Positions 28,921 to 39,589 of a DNA stretch of 64,000 nt are shown here, piece by piece; within the stretch, counting starts at the first letter, position 1, and each line of letters starts with the position of its first letter. The stretch is from Actinobacillus suis ATCC 33415. Lineage in GTDB: Bacteria > Pseudomonadota > Gammaproteobacteria > Enterobacterales > Pasteurellaceae. The position numbers were made by a program, and so were the translations under genes. The DNA lies in assembly GCF_000739435.1 (NCBI RefSeq), contig NZ_CP009159.1, forward strand, positions 806,001 to 870,000. Reading direction: 5' to 3'. The notes beneath the pieces were generated by a model, which saw only the letters and a program-made list of their open reading frames with translations, made no database searches and was not told the origin of the DNA.

Positions 28921-30852
28921 TTAAGCGTCTGCTTGTTTATCTGCAACTTCTGCATCCGTATTCGGCGCATCTGTCGGCTGCTGTTCATCAGACTTCGATG
29001 CCGTGCTGGAATCATTTGACGAACTATGATCGTTCTTATCATTCCAACCAGCCGGTTCACCAACCGGACGACGATTCATTAAATCATCAATTTGTTTGCG
29101 ATCTAAGGTTTCATATTTTAACAATGCGTCTTTCATCGCATGTAAAATATCCATATTGTCTTCTAAGGTTTTCTTCGCACGCTCGTAGTTACGATCAATG
29201 ATTTTACGCATCTCTTGGTCAATCAGTTTTTGTGACTCTTCCGATACGCCTTTGATTGCCCCCATACCGTCTTCATTTTGATAGAACAACGGACCTAACT
29301 CTTTAGAGAAGCCCCATTGGGTTACCATTGCACGAGCAATTTGCGTTGCACGGTGAATATCCGAAGACGCACCGGTAGTAATTTTATCTTCACCAAAAAT
29401 GAGTCCTTCGGCAATTCGTCCTGCAAATAAGGTTGAAAGCTGACTTTCCAATTTAGTAAAGGTTTCGCTTACACGGTCACCTTCCGGTAAGAACTGCGCA
29501 AAGCCAAGCGCTTGACCGCGAGGCACAATGGTTACTTTATTGAGCGGATCGTGCTCAGGCATTAAATAACCGACAATAACGTGACCGGCTTCGTGATAAG
29601 CGGTATTCATCAATTCTTTTTCGGTCATCGTATTTGAACGACGTTCCGGTCCCATATTGATTTTATCGCGTGCTTTTTCAAAGTCATCCATAGTTACGAC
29701 ACGTTGGTTTTTACGTGCGGCAAATAATGCGGCTTCATTAACTAAGTTTGCTAATTGTGCACCTGAATAACCCGGTGTACCACGTGCAACCACCATTGGA
29801 TCAACATCCGGTGCAAGTGGCACTTTTTTCATATGCACTTTTAAGATTTGCTCACGACCTTTCACATTCGGTAAATCTACCGTTACTTGACGGTCAAAAC
29901 GTCCCGGACGAGTTAACGCATCATCAAGCACATCCGCACGGTTCGTTGCAGCGATAATAATAACGCCTTCTGAGCCTTCAAAACCGTCCATCTCAACTAA
30001 CATCTGGTTAAGGGTTTGTTCACGCTCATCATGACCACCGCTAAAACCAGCACCGCCACGTTTACGACCGACTGCATCAATTTCATCGATGAAAATGATA
30101 CAAGGTGCATTTTTCTTCGCTTGTTCAAAAAGATCACGTACACGAGAGGCACCTACACCGACAAACATTTCAACGAAATCAGAACCCGCCATAGTAAAGA
30201 ACGGTACACCCGCTTCGCCAGCAATTGCTTTCGCTAATAATGTTTTACCCGTACCTGGAGGCCCCACCATCAAGATACCTTTTGGAATACGTCCACCTAG
30301 TTTTTGGAATTTACTCGGATCTTTTAAGAAGTCCACTACTTCACCGACTTCTTCCTTAGCTTCATCACAGCCTGCAACATCGGTAAAACGAGTTTTAACT
30401 TGCTCGGCAGTCAGCATTTTTGCTTTGCTTTTACCAAAGCTCATTGCGCCACGACCGCCACCGCCTTGCATTTGGCGCATATAGAACACCCAAAAGCCAA
30501 TTAGCATTAACATCGGGAACCATGAAATAAAAATCTGCGATAACAAACCACGGCGTTCTTCCGGTTGACCGGTAACCGTTGCGTTTGTTTTTGCTAGATC
30601 CGCCAATAAGTATTCATCATACATCGGCATCACGGTTTGATATTGCGTACCATCATTTTTAGTAACAGAGATGGTTTCATCATTACGTTTGAAATCCACT
30701 TCTTTCAGATTATTCGATTTGATATCGTTTAAGAACGTTGAATAAGCAACCGTATTATTGTTACCAAAGTTTGAGTTAAAGCCTTCAAAAGCCGTCATGA
30801 GCACAATCGCCACAACTACCCAAAGGACAATATTTTTAACCATATCGCTCAA
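28921..30852 (-). CDS. ftsH: ATP-dependent zinc metalloprotease FtsH
   Basis: A 643-residue membrane protease: two N-terminal membrane helices (about 5-22 and 105-125) enclosing a periplasmic domain, an AAA+ module with Walker A GPPGTGKT (about 196-203), Walker [12 protein letters not shown] and the second region of homology, then the zinc site HEAGH (about 418). The C-terminal tail is hydrophilic and Ser/Asp-rich. FtsH degrades misfolded membrane proteins and regulators such as LpxC. It follows rlmE, its usual neighbour, but a paired uptake signal lies between the two. Confidence 0.98.
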   Translation of the reverse strand: MSDMVKNIVLWVVVAIVLMTAFEGFNSNFGNNNTVAYSTFLNDIKSNNLKEVDFKRNDETISVTKNDGTQYQTVMPMYDEYLLADLAKTNATVTGQPEERRGLLSQIFISWFPMLMLIGFWVFYMRQMQGGGGRGAMSFGKSKAKMLTAEQVKTRFTDVAGCDEAKEEVGEVVDFLKDPSKFQKLGGRIPKGILMVGPPGTGKTLLAKAIAGEAGVPFFTMAGSDFVEMFVGVGASRVRDLFEQAKKNAPCIIFIDEIDAVGRKRGGAGFSGGHDEREQTLNQMLVEMDGFEGSEGVIIIAATNRADVLDDALTRPGRFDRQVTVDLPNVKGREQILKVHMKKVPLAPDVDPMVVARGTPGYSGAQLANLVNEAALFAARKNQRVVTMDDFEKARDKINMGPERRSNTMTEKELMNTAYHEAGHVIVGYLMPEHDPLNKVTIVPRGQALGFAQFLPEGDRVSETFTKLESQLSTLFAGRIAEGLIFGEDKITTGASSDIHRATQIARAMVTQWGFSKELGPLFYQNEDGMGAIKGVSEESQKLIDQEMRKIIDRNYERAKKTLEDNMDILHAMKDALLKYETLDRKQIDDLMNRRPVGEPAGWNDKNDHSSSNDSSTASKSDEQQPTDAPNTDAEVADKQADA

Positions 30853-30900
30853 GGTTAATTTCCTCTTTTAGAATAAAAAAAACTTGTTATGTCGCTAGAT

Positions 30901-30949
30901 AATAAGCGGTCTGATTTTGCAAATTTTTTGCAATTTTTAACCGCTTATT
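30901..30949 (-). terminator. Uptake-signal stem-loop between rlmE and ftsH
   Basis: AATAAGCGGT (30901-30910) and ACCGCTTATT (30940-30949) face each other, with further pairing of TTTTGCAAA and TTTTTTGCAA near the loop. It could reduce read-through from rlmE into ftsH. Confidence 0.5.
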
Positions 30950-31574
30950 AACCTTTATAACCTGTTGCTACAATATAAACTTCTCTTGAACGATCTCGAG
31001 AAGCTTCAGGTTTACGCACTTTCACGGTGCTAAACATTGCACGAATATCTCTTAAATAATCATCAAAGCCTTCACCTTGGAACACTTTAACGACAAAACT
31101 ACCTTTAGGTGCAAGTACCTGACGACACATATCTAAAGCCAGTTCTACTAAATACATTGCTCGCGGAATATCAACTGACGGCATACCACTGAAATTCGGC
31201 GCCATGTCCGACATTACCACATCCACCATATCATCACCGACACGTTCTAACAGTGCATTCAGTACCGATTCTTCTCGGAAATCGCCCTGTAAAAAATCCA
31301 CACCGACAATCGGATTCATATCTAAAATATCACAGGCAATAATACGACCTTTACTGCCGATTTGCGTTACCGCATATTGTGACCAACCGCCCGGTGCCGC
31401 CCCTAAATCCACTACGGTCATCCCCGGTTTGAATAAGCGATCGGTTTGTTGAATTTCATCTAGTTTAAAATAAGCTCGTGAGCGTAATTTTTGTTTATGT
31501 GCTTTTTGTACGAACTGATCTTTAAAATGTTCTGCCAGCCAACGCGATGAACTCGCACTTCTTTTTCTGCCCAT
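30948..31574 (-). CDS. rlmE: 23S rRNA 2'-O-ribose methyltransferase RlmE (RrmJ/FtsJ)
   Basis: A 208-residue SAM-dependent methyltransferase. Visible: [15 protein letters not shown] (catalytic Lys region), the SAM loop [23 protein letters not shown] (catalytic Asp) and [15 protein letters not shown] (catalytic Lys), giving the K-D-K-E set. It methylates U2552 of 23S rRNA in the A-site loop, a late step of 50S assembly. It precedes ftsH as in most gammaproteobacteria. Confidence 0.97.
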   Translation of the reverse strand: MGRKRSASSSRWLAEHFKDQFVQKAHKQKLRSRAYFKLDEIQQTDRLFKPGMTVVDLGAAPGGWSQYAVTQIGSKGRIIACDILDMNPIVGVDFLQGDFREESVLNALLERVGDDMVDVVMSDMAPNFSGMPSVDIPRAMYLVELALDMCRQVLAPKGSFVVKVFQGEGFDDYLRDIRAMFSTVKVRKPEASRDRSREVYIVATGYKG

Positions 31575-31720
31575 TAAAATAAATCTCTTTCCTGCCTTTT
31601 AAAAAATCTAGTTTACCATAATAAGGGCAATTTGGCGCTATTCAAGAGCGAAAAGAGAAGTAAAGTTAAAATTTTGTAATAAGCGGTCGATTTTTGTCAT
31701 TTTTTACAAAAAACAATCAA

Positions 31721-31736
31721 CCGCAACCGTTTGCGC
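31721..31736 (+). promoter_or_regulatory. PurR-like box upstream of guaB
   Basis: CCGCAACCGTTTGCGC matches the PurR consensus ACGCAAACGTTTGCGT at 13 of 16 positions and is itself nearly palindromic. It lies 11 bases upstream of the -35 box. Confidence 0.65.
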
Positions 31737-31746
31737 AAAATTCAAT

Positions 31747-31775
31747 TTTACAACTTTGTAAAACACCTGTATAAT
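31747..31775 (+). promoter_or_regulatory. guaB promoter
   Basis: TTTACA (31747-31752), exactly 17 bases, TATAAT (31770-31775). Confidence 0.75.
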
Positions 31776-31788
31776 TCGCCCGCAATAA

Positions 31789-33300
<1,512 letters not shown>

Positions 33301-33327
33301 TTCTTAGGTTATCTTGTGCAGCACAGT

Positions 33328-33447
33328 ACCCACGGCTTATGCCGTGGGTTACGCATAATTCAGCTTCTCTAGAGCTGGGCCTTACAAATAAACAAGAGCT
33401 ACAGCGTAGCTCAACTATGCGTAACCTAGGGCGGCTCGCCCTAGGTT
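33328..33447. repeat. Nested palindromic element between guaB and guaA
   Basis: About 120 bases with four stem-loops in order. Hairpin 1 is ACCCACGGC/GCCGTGGGT (33328-33349). A wide inverted repeat GGTTACGCATA (33347-33357) and TATGCGTAACC (33416-33426) encloses smaller stems CAGCT/AGCTG (33361-33377) and GAGCTAC/GTAGCTC (33396-33412). The last hairpin AACCTAGGGCG/CGCCCTAGGTT (33423-33447) ends in TTTTT. This resembles REP/MITE-type elements mobilised in trans, but no transposase is near. Confidence 0.75.
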
Positions 33448-33451
33448 TTTA
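33423..33451 (+). terminator. Terminator-like hairpin before guaA
   Basis: An 11-base perfect stem, three-base loop and TTTTT, located 17 bases before the guaA start. If functional it would attenuate guaA transcription that comes from the guaB promoter. Confidence 0.5.
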
Positions 33452-33467
33452 TGAAAAAGAGAACAAA

Positions 33468-35039
33468 ATGAACAACATTCACAATCATAAAATTTTAATT
33501 TTGGACTTCGGTTCACAATACACGCAATTAATCGCACGTCGTGTGCGTGAGATTGGGGTTTACTGCGAGCTTTGGGCGTGGGACGTTACCGAAGAACAAA
33601 TCCGTGAATTTAACCCGACCGGGATTATTCTTTCAGGTGGTCCTGAAAGTACCACTGAAGAAAATAGCCCTCGTGCGCCGGAATACGTATTTAACGCAGG
33701 CGTGCCAGTACTTGGTATTTGCTACGGTATGCAAACCATGGCGATGCAATTAGGCGGTTTAACTGAAACTTCTGATCATCGTGAATTCGGCTATGCTTCA
33801 GTTGATTTACAAGCGACCGATGCGTTATTTGCAAAATTAAACGATAATTTGACCGCTTCCGAGCCGAAATTAGATGTTTGGATGAGCCACGGCGATAAAG
33901 TAACTCGTTTACCGCAAGGTTTCCAAATCACTGGTGTCACACCTACTTGCCCGATTGCTGCAATGTCAGACGAAAGCCGCCGTTTTTACGGTGTACAATT
34001 CCACCCGGAAGTAACCCATACCAAAAGCGGTTTAGAGTTATTAACCAACTTCGTAGTAGGTATTTGTGGCTGTGAATGTAAATGGACAGCAGAAAACATT
34101 ATCGAAGACGCTGTGGCTCGCATTAAAGAGCAAGTGGGCGATGATGAAGTTATTTTAGGCTTATCAGGTGGCGTGGATTCATCAGTAACTGCACTTCTTC
34201 TACATCGTGCAATCGGCAAAAACTTACACTGCGTATTCGTGGATAACGGTTTACTTCGTTTAAATGAAGGCGATCAAGTGATGGAAATGTTCGGCGATAA
34301 ATTCGGTTTAAACATCATTCGAGTAAATGCTGAGGATCGTTTCTTAGATGCATTAAAAGGCATTGATGAGCCGGAAGCAAAACGTAAAACCATTGGTAAA
34401 GTGTTTGTCGATGTATTCGATGATGAATCGAAAAAACTGACCTCAGTGAAATGGTTAGCACAAGGTACTATTTACCCTGACGTGATCGAATCGGCAGCAA
34501 GCAAAACCGGTAAAGCACACGTAATTAAATCTCACCACAACGTAGGCGGCTTACCAGATTATATGAAACTCGGTTTAGTGGAACCGTTACGAGAATTATT
34601 CAAAGATGAAGTGCGTAAAATCGGTTTAGCACTTGGTTTACCGGCAGAAATGTTAAATCGCCACCCATTCCCAGGCCCAGGCTTAGGCGTGCGAGTATTA
34701 GGTGAAATCAAGAAAGAATACTGTGATTTACTGCGTAAAGCAGATGCAATCTTTATCGAAGAGCTATACAAAGCAGATTGGTATTACAAAGTAAGCCAAG
34801 CGTTCACCGTATTCCTTCCGGTGAAATCGGTGGGTGTAATGGGCGATGGACGTAAATACGACTGGGTTGTTTCACTCCGTGCAGTGGAAACTATCGACTT
34901 TATGACCGCACATTGGGCGCATTTACCATACGATTTACTTGGTAAAATCTCAAACCGTATTATCAATGAAGTAAACGGCATTTCCCGCGTGGTATATGAC
35001 GTTTCAGGCAAACCACCTGCAACGATTGAGTGGGAGTAA
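33468..35039 (+). CDS. guaA: GMP synthase (glutamine-hydrolysing)
   Basis: A 523-residue enzyme. The ATG at [20 protein letters not shown] is right: the preceding open frame runs through the palindromic element and has no ribosome site, while GAGAAC lies just upstream here. The glutaminase domain (1-205) has [12 protein letters not shown] with the nucleophile Cys and a His-Pro-Glu (FHPEVTH). The synthetase domain has the PP-loop LSGGVDSSV and the C-terminal dimerisation part [20 protein letters not shown]. It converts XMP to GMP with glutamine and ATP. A clear terminator follows. Confidence 0.98.
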   Translation: MNNIHNHKILILDFGSQYTQLIARRVREIGVYCELWAWDVTEEQIREFNPTGIILSGGPESTTEENSPRAPEYVFNAGVPVLGICYGMQTMAMQLGGLTETSDHREFGYASVDLQATDALFAKLNDNLTASEPKLDVWMSHGDKVTRLPQGFQITGVTPTCPIAAMSDESRRFYGVQFHPEVTHTKSGLELLTNFVVGICGCECKWTAENIIEDAVARIKEQVGDDEVILGLSGGVDSSVTALLLHRAIGKNLHCVFVDNGLLRLNEGDQVMEMFGDKFGLNIIRVNAEDRFLDALKGIDEPEAKRKTIGKVFVDVFDDESKKLTSVKWLAQGTIYPDVIESAASKTGKAHVIKSHHNVGGLPDYMKLGLVEPLRELFKDEVRKIGLALGLPAEMLNRHPFPGPGLGVRVLGEIKKEYCDLLRKADAIFIEELYKADWYYKVSQAFTVFLPVKSVGVMGDGRKYDWVVSLRAVETIDFMTAHWAHLPYDLLGKISNRIINEVNGISRVVYDVSGKPPATIEWE

Positions 35040-35044
35040 GATTT

Positions 35045-35072
35045 AAAGGCACTATTTATAGTGCCTTTTTTA
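35045..35072 (+). terminator. Terminator after guaA
   Basis: AAAGGCACTATTTATAGTGCC followed by TTTTTTAT. Confidence 0.9.
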
Positions 35073-35093
35073 TATCAATGTAGAGAATATGTA

Positions 35094-35663
35094 ATGACTA
35101 CAGAAATACTCAATGAATTATCGCCCCTTTCAAGTTCAGAAAAGAATCCCGAACCTTGGCATGTTTTGATAAAAGCAGTTAATACTACGGATATTATTGG
35201 TACAGTTTTACGCCTACACTTAGTTCTAGAGAAAACTATTGAAACATATGTTTGCATAATCACAAATCAAAAGAACTTATTTGGATTCTCATCAGTGGAT
35301 AATGAAAAATTTATTATTGAGTGTTCAACCAAGCTAAAAATGGCTAAGGCTATAGGACTCCCGAGTAAATTATATAAAGCCTCATCAAAAATTAATAAAA
35401 TTAGAAATGAAATAGCTCATATAACCGATGTAACTATATCAGAATCGGATCTTAAAAGCGCACTCGCGCATCTAACACAATATTTAGCTGAACAAGACAA
35501 AGATATATTAAAGTATGGATTAGAATTACGAGAATTTGATGGGACTATTCTTTATAATAAAACATTTGGAGATAAAGACATATCAAGCAAAGATAAATTT
35601 ATACTAATTGTAAGTACCATAGTTAATGAAATCCATCATCTGATGATAACTCAAAGTCATTAA
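35094..35663 (+). CDS. Unknown protein with a HEPN-like RNEIAH motif
   Basis: A 189-residue soluble, mostly helical protein; I do not recognise the family with certainty. The start MTTEILNELS has GAGA upstream; the frame extends further back but only into the guaA terminator. Residues 104-109 read RNEIAH, an R-x4-H motif as found in HEPN ribonucleases, preceded by a helix of the type LVLEKTIETYV that fits the first HEPN helix; MltR/MAE-like helical proteins are an alternative. It is A+T-rich, ends just before a convergent gene for an HsdR N-terminal domain protein, and is probably a recent acquisition. A defence or toxin role is only inference. Confidence 0.55.
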   Translation: MTTEILNELSPLSSSEKNPEPWHVLIKAVNTTDIIGTVLRLHLVLEKTIETYVCIITNQKNLFGFSSVDNEKFIIECSTKLKMAKAIGLPSKLYKASSKINKIRNEIAHITDVTISESDLKSALAHLTQYLAEQDKDILKYGLELREFDGTILYNKTFGDKDISSKDKFILIVSTIVNEIHHLMITQSH

Positions 35664-35738
35664 TATAAAGATCGTAATTGACACTAATGCTATACTCCCC
35701 TTTTTAGATAGCCAATTCCTTATCTAATTACTTAATAA

Positions 35739-35777
35739 AAAGTGGGTTTGCCTAGGTAAAGACTTATAACCCACTTT
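35739..35777 (-). terminator. Terminator after the HsdR-N gene
   Basis: AAAGTGGGTT and AACCCACTTT pair (35739-35748 and 35768-35777). On the minus strand the stem is followed by TTTATTAAG, and on the plus strand by TTT only. Another weak hairpin TTAGATA/TATCTAA lies at 35704-35728. Confidence 0.7.
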
Positions 35778-35799
35778 ATGATAACTTTTACTAGGTTAA

Positions 35800-36948
35800 C
35801 TATTTCTTCCTAGCAAAATTCTCATCATTCTGACAATATACTAAACAATCACGAATTAACCCACTGATTCTCAATATATTTTCAGGTCTATCTATAATAA
35901 TATTACTTCCTGTAATATCTAATCCTGCTCTCTGAATCTCTGCCCGGTGAATATCTAAAAGCTCTAATGGCACATTAATGCAAGGATGCTGTTTATTATC
36001 AAAATAACGTAATATCCAGCGATTAGACTTTCCTTGAAATAAAATACTAAAATAGCTTTCAGTATCTTTAGCCACTAATTCTACAGATTCTCCGAGTATT
36101 AATACAACATAGTCAAATAACTGTCTTTCTGTATACGTTGTTATAATTTTATTGTTTTCTGAATCTACTATCGGAGCCTTCTCATCAATTTGAGGTTCTT
36201 GTGCCTCTGTATCTTCTACTTCATTCTGAGCCTGTCTTGATAACCCAGACACAACCATTGCGCTAACAGCTTTTTCAACCGCTTGCTTAACGATGGGAGT
36301 AATTGCGTCAATAAAACGCTGATTAAGCTGCCTTCCTACATTAGAACGTCCTGCTACATATCGAACAAATTCAGAGTCAACCTCTTTTAAGCTTTCACTT
36401 ATTGTCTTAGTGAATGCCGATAAATATACACTCTCTTCTGCTAATGTTCTCAACGCTTCTGGCTGAAAACGGTCATGACAAAATTGGCTTAACTGATTAA
36501 TCTTTGAGTCATCTACATTTTCGAAATTAATCCGCAAAAATGGCGATTCATCCATAATATTTTTATCTTTTAGATCCGTAAAAAATCGCCATTCTCGCCC
36601 ATTAGTCACAGCAGCAACAGTTACCTCGGGTGTTGCATTAAAATATCTCGCTAATTGTGGAACATGATTAGATAAATTTTCATTATATGATTTAGCTTCA
36701 ATGAACATTACCGGAACATCATGGCAAAATAAAGCATAATCAACACGTTCCCCATTTTTCACACCAGGAAAGTCTGCCCCATACTCAGCTCGAACTTTCG
36801 TTGGGTCATAAGGGTTAAACCCCAAAATATCTAGCAATGGTAAAATTAATGCTTGCTTGGTCGTTTCTTCCGTACTGCAATGTGAACCGACCTTAATAAC
36901 ATGCTGAATATGTGATAATACTTTTTCTTTAAATATACTTTGATTCAT
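35800..36948 (-). CDS. Protein with type I restriction HsdR N-terminal nuclease domain
   Basis: A 382-residue protein. Residues 25-130 carry the HSDR_N fold (PD-(D/E)xK): a conserved Glu in EETTKQALILPLLDILGF, Asp70 in GERVDYALF, and Glu84-Ala-Lys86 in MFIEAKSYNEN, so the D..ExK core is complete. The remainder (about 150-380) has no helicase motif and no Walker A, so this is not a full HsdR subunit. Such stand-alone HSDR_N proteins occur in many bacteria and some sit in defence contexts; no methylase or specificity subunit is near. It converges with the HEPN-like gene. Function unknown. Confidence 0.8.
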   Translation of the reverse strand: MNQSIFKEKVLSHIQHVIKVGSHCSTEETTKQALILPLLDILGFNPYDPTKVRAEYGADFPGVKNGERVDYALFCHDVPVMFIEAKSYNENLSNHVPQLARYFNATPEVTVAAVTNGREWRFFTDLKDKNIMDESPFLRINFENVDDSKINQLSQFCHDRFQPEALRTLAEESVYLSAFTKTISESLKEVDSEFVRYVAGRSNVGRQLNQRFIDAITPIVKQAVEKAVSAMVVSGLSRQAQNEVEDTEAQEPQIDEKAPIVDSENNKIITTYTERQLFDYVVLILGESVELVAKDTESYFSILFQGKSNRWILRYFDNKQHPCINVPLELLDIHRAEIQRAGLDITGSNIIIDRPENILRISGLIRDCLVYCQNDENFARKK

Positions 36949-37076
36949 TATTTTATCCTCATAGGTAAGAAAACTATAATCTATCCGATTCGGTATTTAT
37001 ATACTGTGATAGCAATCACAAAATCATGAAATAAAATAATAAAAAGTCATTTATATATTAATAACTAAGACCTGAG

Positions 37077-37673
37077 CTAGCTTTCACGCACACTTTTTCT
37101 CCCCAACTCATAATACTCTTTTATTGAGGTGCCATAGCCATCTTTAGTTATTGTGCCATTTTGGGCAAATTTGATTGCGTTGCCGACGCCTTTGAGATGT
37201 GCGGCGAATAGAAGTCCTGCTTTATGTGCGGCACTGCCTTGATAAACGCCTTTTGTTTCCATTGTGCGAGCATTGCGGTTCATTAGTTTAATAACAGCAT
37301 CATCTTGAATCATTTTTGAATTCAAAAAGGCAAACTTCCCGCCGGCTAATACCCAATTCTCTGCGTTTGCCAGAAAAGCTCTGTGCTGAACAGCATTTGC
37401 ACCACTGGCAATACCCGGTTTTGTTTTAATTGCTGCTGCATATTTATCTTTTTGAATCAAACCAACATCTACTAACGCCGCAGCACCGAATTGATAAGCA
37501 CCTAAATAGCCATAGCTATTTTCTGCCGTATAATCTCCCCCGCTCTCACGCTTGGCTAGTGCTTGTAATAACATTTTGGTTTGATTCAAAGTGAGTCCTT
37601 GTACCGTATTCCCTTTTCCAATTGATTTTAAAGCTAAATCAGCAATTTGTTTTGCCATTTTAATTAAACTCAT
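37077..37673 (-). CDS. Orphan lysozyme-like protein
   Basis: A 198-residue protein without signal peptide. The start MSLIKMAKQI has the strong site AAAGGTGG upstream; a 13-codon extension has none. Glu43 in AKRESGGDY followed by YGYLGAYQFG (55-63) is the pattern of the lysozyme/transglycosylase fold, where Glu is catalytic and G-YQF lines the cleft. The second half (RTMETKGVYQGSAAHKAGLLFAAHLKGVGNA) resembles proteins linked to phages or VgrG-type secretion. No phage or type VI genes are near, so it may be a remnant or a stand-alone effector. The substrate is unknown. Confidence 0.6.
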   Translation of the reverse strand: MSLIKMAKQIADLALKSIGKGNTVQGLTLNQTKMLLQALAKRESGGDYTAENSYGYLGAYQFGAAALVDVGLIQKDKYAAAIKTKPGIASGANAVQHRAFLANAENWVLAGGKFAFLNSKMIQDDAVIKLMNRNARTMETKGVYQGSAAHKAGLLFAAHLKGVGNAIKFAQNGTITKDGYGTSIKEYYELGRKSVRES

Positions 37674-37761
37674 TTTTACCACCTTTTTGAGATTAATAAT
37701 GCTTTTTGGCAATCAATCTATAATTGGGTTCAGTTTTTGTCTTTTCCTTAAATAATTGACA

Positions 37762-37789
37762 CAAAAAAAGCGAACCATTCGGTTCGCTC
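37762..37789 (-). terminator. Terminator after the phosphohexomutase gene
   Basis: On the minus strand AGCGAACC, GAAT loop, GGTTCGCT, then TTTTTT. Confidence 0.9.
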
Positions 37790-37816
37790 TTAAACATATT
37801 ATCTACTAATTAATTA

Positions 37817-39475
37817 TTAGCAATCTTGCTTGCCATATTGCTCTTGGCGTAATAATTCACGTACGCTTTCATCGAATTGGCTTAATACTTTATCTGCATC
37901 TGCCGCATCTTTACCTTTTGCATCTAAGTAGAACTTAATTTTCGGTTCTGTACCAGACGGACGAGTAATTAAACGGCTACCGTTTTCTAATACGAATACA
38001 AGAATGTCGCTTTGACGATCTGTTTTCGTATGGTCAATTAATTGAGCCACGTTGAAACCACCGATTGCACTTGGTGGGTTGTTGCGTAATGCCGTCATTA
38101 ATTTACCGATTTCAGATAAATCGCTTACACGAATTGAAATTTGACCGCTTACATAAGCGCCGAATTCATTATTGAAATCGTTGATTGCGTCTTGTAACGT
38201 TTTACCTTGTGCTTTCAAGTTACGGATAAAGTCTAAGAACACAATAGCCGCTGAAATACCGTCTTTATCACGTACTTTATCAGGGTCAACTAAATAGCCT
38301 AACGCCTCTTCGAAACCGAATAATAAACCATCTACTTTACCGATATATTTAAAACCGGTTAAGGTTTCTTCTGATTGTAAACCGTATTTTTTCGCAATCT
38401 CAGCCAATGCAGGTGAAGATACTAATGAACAAGCTAATACGCCTTGTTTACCTTGTGCGTGATACTGCTTAGCTAAATACCAACCTAATAAGCAGCCTAC
38501 AACGTTACCGTGTAAACCTTTCCAGTTGCCTTGCGCATCCGGCATTGCCACCGCTAAACGGTCTGCGTCTGGGTCGTTCGCAATGATAAATTCCGCATTT
38601 TTCTCTTTCGCTAATTTAATTGCTAAGTCTAATGCACCTTTTTCTTCCGGATTTGGGAAATTCACGGTTGGGAACGAACCGTCCGGTTGAATTTGTTCTG
38701 CCACTAAATGCGGTTGTGGTAAGCCGGCTTTTTCTAACGTTTTGCTTAACACTTCATAACCGACACCGTGCATTGCGGTATAAACATAGTTAATCTCTGC
38801 TGCCAGCTCTTTCGCTAATGCAGCTGTTTTTGCGATATATGCTTCTACGATTTCATCATCTAATACCGTAAAGTCTTGGCTACGTGGTAGATCCGCAATA
38901 TTACCTGCCGCAACTTTATCAATTAATGCTGCAATATCTTTATCCGCTGGTGAAACAATTTGACCACCGCCGTTTGCTTTACCTAAATACACTTTATAAC
39001 CGTTATCTTCCGGTGGGTTGTGACTTGCTGTCACCATAACGCCCGCTGTAGTATCAAAATATTTAATTGCATATGCAAGTACAGGCGTTGGCAATTTACG
39101 AGGTAATAAGTAAGCTTTGATACCTGCACCCGCCATAATTTCCGCGGTGTCACGTGCAAACACATCTGAGTTTTTACGGCCGTCATAACCAATAACGATT
39201 GAAGGTTCTTTATCATAGCCTTTCAAGTAATCCGCTAAACCGCCGGCAGCTTGAGCCACTAATACTCGGTTCATCCCCATAGAACCTGCTTGTAAACGAC
39301 CACGTAAACCTGCCGTACCAAACTGTAAACGGCCGTCAAAACGTGCTGTTAACTCTGCTAACGCTTTTTCGTCACCTGCTTGTGCAGCTTCAATCAGTTG
39401 AGCTAATTCAGCACGAGTTTCTTGATCTGGGTCTTGTGCTAACCAGTTTTGTGCAATAGTAAAAATTGTACTCAT
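37817..39475 (-). CDS. Phosphoglucomutase/phosphomannomutase family protein, PgcA-like
   Basis: A 552-residue alpha-D-phosphohexomutase of the long form seen in B. subtilis PgcA and its Pasteurellaceae relatives. The catalytic phosphoserine loop is TASHNPPEDNGYKVYLG (about residue 140-157), the metal loop ANDPDADRLAVA (about 300), the sugar loop GFEEALGYL (about 380) and the phosphate loop RPSGTEPKIKFYL (about 520). It interconverts the 1- and 6-phosphates of glucose and/or mannose, supplying precursors for glycogen, LPS and capsule. A CRP-like site and a PurR-like box lie upstream. Confidence 0.87.
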   Translation of the reverse strand: MSTIFTIAQNWLAQDPDQETRAELAQLIEAAQAGDEKALAELTARFDGRLQFGTAGLRGRLQAGSMGMNRVLVAQAAGGLADYLKGYDKEPSIVIGYDGRKNSDVFARDTAEIMAGAGIKAYLLPRKLPTPVLAYAIKYFDTTAGVMVTASHNPPEDNGYKVYLGKANGGGQIVSPADKDIAALIDKVAAGNIADLPRSQDFTVLDDEIVEAYIAKTAALAKELAAEINYVYTAMHGVGYEVLSKTLEKAGLPQPHLVAEQIQPDGSFPTVNFPNPEEKGALDLAIKLAKEKNAEFIIANDPDADRLAVAMPDAQGNWKGLHGNVVGCLLGWYLAKQYHAQGKQGVLACSLVSSPALAEIAKKYGLQSEETLTGFKYIGKVDGLLFGFEEALGYLVDPDKVRDKDGISAAIVFLDFIRNLKAQGKTLQDAINDFNNEFGAYVSGQISIRVSDLSEIGKLMTALRNNPPSAIGGFNVAQLIDHTKTDRQSDILVFVLENGSRLITRPSGTEPKIKFYLDAKGKDAADADKVLSQFDESVRELLRQEQYGKQDC

Positions 39476-39512
39476 AGCAATTCCTTAAACTAAAAAATAA
39501 TGAATGAAAACA

Positions 39513-39540
39513 TGTATAGCCTATCTGAAAACAGCGTAAA
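39513..39540 (-). promoter_or_regulatory. Promoter of the phosphohexomutase gene
   Basis: On the minus strand TTTACG (39540-39535), 16 bases, TATACA (39518-39513). Confidence 0.5.
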
Positions 39541-39573
39541 TAAAAATGATTTATTTCATCTTTTTAGCAAGTT

Positions 39574-39589
39574 TGTGATCTATTTCTCA
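39574..39589 (-). promoter_or_regulatory. CRP-like site upstream of the phosphohexomutase gene
   Basis: TGTGA-TCTATT-TCTCA: one mismatch across the two halves. It is centred about 75 bases upstream of the predicted start of RNA. Confidence 0.55.

Noticed and set aside
33339..33467. Possible N-terminal extension of GuaA through the intergenic palindromes
   Set aside because: The frame is open, but the encoded residues follow the repeats and have no ribosome site, while GMP synthase homology begins at 33468.
35800..36948. Complete type I restriction system
   Set aside because: Only the HsdR N-terminal nuclease domain is present; no helicase motifs, HsdM or HsdS were found around it.
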